Source of the DNA: Arthrobacter sp. H35-D1
Lineage (GTDB): Bacteria; Actinomycetota; Actinomycetes; Actinomycetales; Micrococcaceae
Length of the DNA stretch: 64,000 nucleotides
Assembly (NCBI RefSeq): GCF_030063185.1
Contig: NZ_JASISP010000019.1
Location: forward strand, 21,702-85,701
Direction: 5' to 3'
The notes beneath the pieces were generated by a model. That model did not search any database, was not told the DNA's origin, and worked only from the letters and a program-made list of their open reading frames with translations. Below are positions 61,523-64,000 of the stretch, one piece after another (position 1 is the stretch's first letter; each line of letters begins with the position of its first letter). A program made the translations under genes and the position numbers.

Positions 61523-61659
61523 GATGGGTTGGGGCCATAGCGAAGAATCAAGGAACCGCAGGCTTTTCGCCGTCGTTCGGGTCAAAAAGGGGCTGCCTCC
61601 TTGAATCAGCGACCCGGCTGGGTGGGGATCGCACACGGCCGCCCGTGGTGATCGGCCAT

Positions 61660-62559
61660 TCAGCTGGAGCGTGAGGCAATGGAAATGACAGCGTCAATGA
61701 AAACAGGAAGCGCTGCAAGGGACACCAGAACAATCGCAGCTCTCCCCACCCAATCCGGCATACGTCGTTGACTGGTTGAACGCAGCCACGAGGCCGGAAT
61801 GACGCTTGTCCACACCGCCAGCAGGAGAGCACCAATGCCGATGGCAAGACCGGCCGGAGGAAACACGAGGGAACCAAGAAGCAGCGGGAGGTAGTACTTG
61901 AACGACTTTCCCGTCCACAATGGAGCCTGGGTACTCCACCAGCCTGCCGCTGCAACGACCACTGCCCCCTGCAGCAGCGCAAGCCCGCTAAACAGTGCGA
62001 TCGCCAGCCAGCCGGGTCCCACAATATCAAAATCTATGTTCTTCGCACGTAAGGGATCCAACACCGCGCCCAGCCACACGAAGAGGAGAACGCCGAGCAA
62101 CGGCCCGGCTGAGTGCCCACGTGGAAGCCAACGGCGCAGGAGAATGTAGAGCAAAGCAGCACTGTAACCAGCTGGCAACCCCCCGAAAAGCAGTAGAGCC
62201 ATCGAGCCTTCAAATGTTGGAAAGCCAACGATGAACTGGGCCTCAGTGCGCTGCCCCTGAGCCGAGGCCGACGACGTCAGCGCCAGAACACGCATGGCAA
62301 GCCGTCCTCCGGGCCATGCAGCCAGGATTGCTGCAACCAGCGCGGAGAACGATAGGATGTTAGCCCACCAGAAGTACCGGCGAAGCGTCCGCAGCCTAGT
62401 CTTTGCACGTGTAGCATGAGTGCGGCCGATTTCACCGTGGCCCTCTGCCGAAACAGATTCAACTGGCTCCCAGCTGACTGGTCTTCCCCACAGAACTATC
62501 ACGGCGATGGCGCCCAGCAAGAGAACGGTGCACCCAACCACGACTACCGCGACTGCCAT
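61660..62559 (-). CDS. Membrane protein of unknown function
   Basis: 299 residues with about seven hydrophobic helices: ~4-25, ~66-85, ~112-137, ~150-165, ~180-205, ~222-248 and ~275-295. A hydrophilic loop (~30-62, 'WEPVESVSAEGHGEIGRTHA') follows helix 1. No transporter motif or enzyme signature is recognised. GGTGGTGA precedes the ATG. It stands alone between a broken GYD gene and a small LysM gene, transcribed away from the latter. Confidence 0.75.
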   Translation of the reverse strand: MAVAVVVVGCTVLLLGAIAVIVLWGRPVSWEPVESVSAEGHGEIGRTHATRAKTRLRTLRRYFWWANILSFSALVAAILAAWPGGRLAMRVLALTSSASAQGQRTEAQFIVGFPTFEGSMALLLFGGLPAGYSAALLYILLRRWLPRGHSAGPLLGVLLFVWLGAVLDPLRAKNIDFDIVGPGWLAIALFSGLALLQGAVVVAAAGWWSTQAPLWTGKSFKYYLPLLLGSLVFPPAGLAIGIGALLLAVWTSVIPASWLRSTSQRRMPDWVGRAAIVLVSLAALPVFIDAVISIASRSS

Positions 62560-62768
62560 GAATCACCACCAAGAGAACGATAAACACCATTGTGCTACTT
62601 GTAGCCGGCCCGGGCCATAGCCCGTGCCGGTGTGAAGCAGCTAGAGTGCACTCGAAATGGGGGCGCAGGCCCCGTGGCGCGACCACATTGGCTGTCTCGA
62701 CTTCCCTGACCGTTGAAACGGGCAGGGAAGAGGGGCATTATGGGGGAACGTACTAGAGGAGGTCAGTG

Positions 62769-63269
62769 ATGGTGGCACCACGATTGATTGAAGTTCGTCA
62801 GCCGCGACCGAATGACTTGATGGGGAAGAAATTTGTGATCGCCGGGTATGGCACCGGCTTTGAATCGGTTGTCCTTTGGCGGGTCCTTGACAACAGCGGG
62901 CATCCCCTCGGCAGCGGCAACATCCAGGGCGCTGGGTCCATGGGGGTAATCCAGGACTTTGGCAACACGGTCACGTTGGGCAATACCCCAGCCCGCGGCG
63001 CACACGTGACCCTTCAGGTTTTCGGAGACGATCCTTCCGGCATACACCCGCCGGGGCCCGACTTGAACATCATCCATGCCACGCTGTTCACCTCGCTGGC
63101 GGGCTTCAAGCTCTACGAAGTCAAGAGCGGGGACAATTTGTCCAAGATCGCCCAACAACAGGGGCAAAACACCACGGCCAATGACATCTTCGAAGCGAAC
63201 CGTGACCGCATCTCCAACCCGAACTTGATTTTTCCCGGGCAGGTTTTCCGGATCCCGCTGCTCGCCTGA
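62769..63269 (+). CDS. Small LysM-domain protein with N-terminal Gmad2-like domain
   Basis: 166 residues. The N-terminal half ('LIEVRQPRPNDLMGKKFVIA' to 'VTLQVFGDD') looks like the Gmad2 immunoglobulin-like domain of spore-germination-type proteins. A LysM domain closes the protein: 'YEVKSGDNLSKIAQQQGQ' … 'DIFEANRDRISNPNLIFPGQ'. No signal peptide is present, as in many Gmad2-LysM proteins of unclear location. GAGGAGGT lies before the ATG; a GTG one codon earlier is possible. Confidence 0.85.
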   Translation: MVAPRLIEVRQPRPNDLMGKKFVIAGYGTGFESVVLWRVLDNSGHPLGSGNIQGAGSMGVIQDFGNTVTLGNTPARGAHVTLQVFGDDPSGIHPPGPDLNIIHATLFTSLAGFKLYEVKSGDNLSKIAQQQGQNTTANDIFEANRDRISNPNLIFPGQVFRIPLLA

Positions 63270-63272
63270 GGC

Positions 63273-63910
63273 CGGGTCGTTCCACGGTTGGCATGGCACC
63301 AGCCTGTCTTGGGTTGAGAATTTCCCACACCAATTATCAAATACAGCTACAGGCGAAAACAGTCGTTTCAAATGACCGGCGCAAAAGTTGAACGCGATGC
63401 TTGTGGTCACTCGGTGTTTTGAACCAGAATCTAACGCGGGTCGGGAGCCCCGCATGGGCATGCGTCCTGGTCGGCCCAACATCACAGTAGAAGGCACATT
63501 TGGTGGCCGCCATCAAGAAACAAGGGCAACGCCAAGCCGCGTCTAAACTTGCGCAGAGAATTGAGGACGGTTGGTATTGTCAGAGTAGCCATCCCTGAGA
63601 TTTTGTCGGTGACGTTCAGATGCTGCGCTGGTGCAGCCTATTTCGTGGGTCCTGTGCCGGGGGCGCCGGAGAAGGACAGCTCGCGCAGCAAACGGGCGCT
63701 CCATGGTTCGTCGTGAAATCTGGTTTCGGTCCCTTCAGCGAAGGCGGCGAGTGTCTCCGTTGTGATGGGTGTTCTGACGTGCCCATCGATGGCACGGGCA
63801 CCTGAGCGCTTTCCCAGCTCGCTGTTCCTAGCCCGTTTTGACACTGTCAAAACTCTCTCTGATGGATTGGTTTGTCTGGGGTATTCAGCTGACCGGCCTA
63901 AAATAGAGGG
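63273..63910. other. Gene-free stretch before the IS element
   Basis: No gene is supported. A 70-codon minus-strand frame (63638-63850) and a 61-codon plus-strand frame (63620-63805) overlap each other and match nothing I recognise. The left terminal repeat of the IS1595-type element probably lies within 63850-63910 but cannot be fixed without the other end. Confidence 0.5.
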
Positions 63911-64000
63911 GTGATCGAGCTTCGACCCCGGGCTGGGGTGGATTACCCGCGCTCTGCTGGTGAGTTCCGTGCATGGTTTGCGACCGACGCTGATTGTCTG
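63911..64000 (+). mobile_element. IS1595-family transposase, N-terminal start (cut by window edge)
   Basis: The GTG at 63911 opens 'MIELRPRAGVDYPRSAGEFR' and then 'AWFATDADCL', the conserved start of IS1595-family transposases, which continues into a zinc-ribbon and DDE domain beyond the window. Only 30 codons are visible, so integrity cannot be judged. Confidence 0.78.

Noticed and set aside
63638..63850. 70-codon minus-strand frame near the right edge
   Set aside because: Overlaps an equally long plus-strand frame and matches nothing.

Overview
The window looks like a chromosomal segment of a high-GC actinobacterium of the family Micrococcaceae, most likely Arthrobacter or a close relative. 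The evidence is the high GC content, frequent GTG and TTG starts, and actinobacterial family markers: DUF3000 beside RNase D, DUF6421, TIGR03085, TIGR02234 inside the trp cluster, HGxxPAAW, PdtaR and a guanidine-III riboswitch. The species call is an inference from gene content.

Layout. 1-3299 (minus) carries the fatty-acid beta-oxidation pair (3-hydroxyacyl-CoA dehydrogenase, cut by the window edge, and thiolase fadA) behind a perfect palindromic operator, then RNase D. 3474-6664 (minus) is an accessory block between RNase D and its usual partner DUF3000: a pentapeptide-repeat protein, a DUF6345 protein with a caspase-like His/Cys pair and a PepSY/FTP-like domain, and a secreted-type metzincin that lacks a visible signal peptide. 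6982-16705 holds DUF3000, a DUF6421/SDR/threonine-aldolase operon, msrB, an alpha/beta hydrolase, a frameshifted class A beta-lactamase-like lipoprotein and an MpaB-type oxygenase. 16208-22000 holds YbaK, SufE and rhodanese genes, zapE, an orphan Rv0909-type antitoxin, a guanidine exporter under a guanidine-III riboswitch and an MFS pump. 22135-23300 is a tRNA cluster.

23419-52975 is the biosynthetic core, almost all on the plus strand: def-fmt-rsmB-rpe; an FMN riboswitch controlling pnuX-ribD-ribE-ribB-ribA-ribH; hisE-hisG-hisF; hisI-trpE-TIGR02234-HGxxPAAW-trpC; trpB-trpA-lgt; gltB-gltD; and pyk. Many junctions are ATGA/GTGA overlaps, so translational coupling is expected. Histidine, tryptophan, glutamate and riboflavin synthesis are therefore placed in one stretch; PRPP, ribulose-5-phosphate and glutamate/glutamine link the pathways. 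A large unrecognised membrane protein and the ANTAR regulator PdtaR close this part.

55932-64000 is a less conserved end: tRNA-Leu followed by a graveyard of transposase and resolvase remnants, a LysM/NlpC cell-wall protein behind a c-di-AMP riboswitch, a 6-hydroxynicotine-oxidase-type flavoprotein, a broken GYD gene, a membrane protein, a small LysM protein and the start of an IS1595-type transposase at the right edge.

The most unusual items are the protease-like accessory block between DUF3000 and rnd, several short tandem repeats placed over or near stop codons, and the dispersed ACGCTCCTGCAC intergenic element. I do not see a CRISPR array, prophage or recognised defence island.
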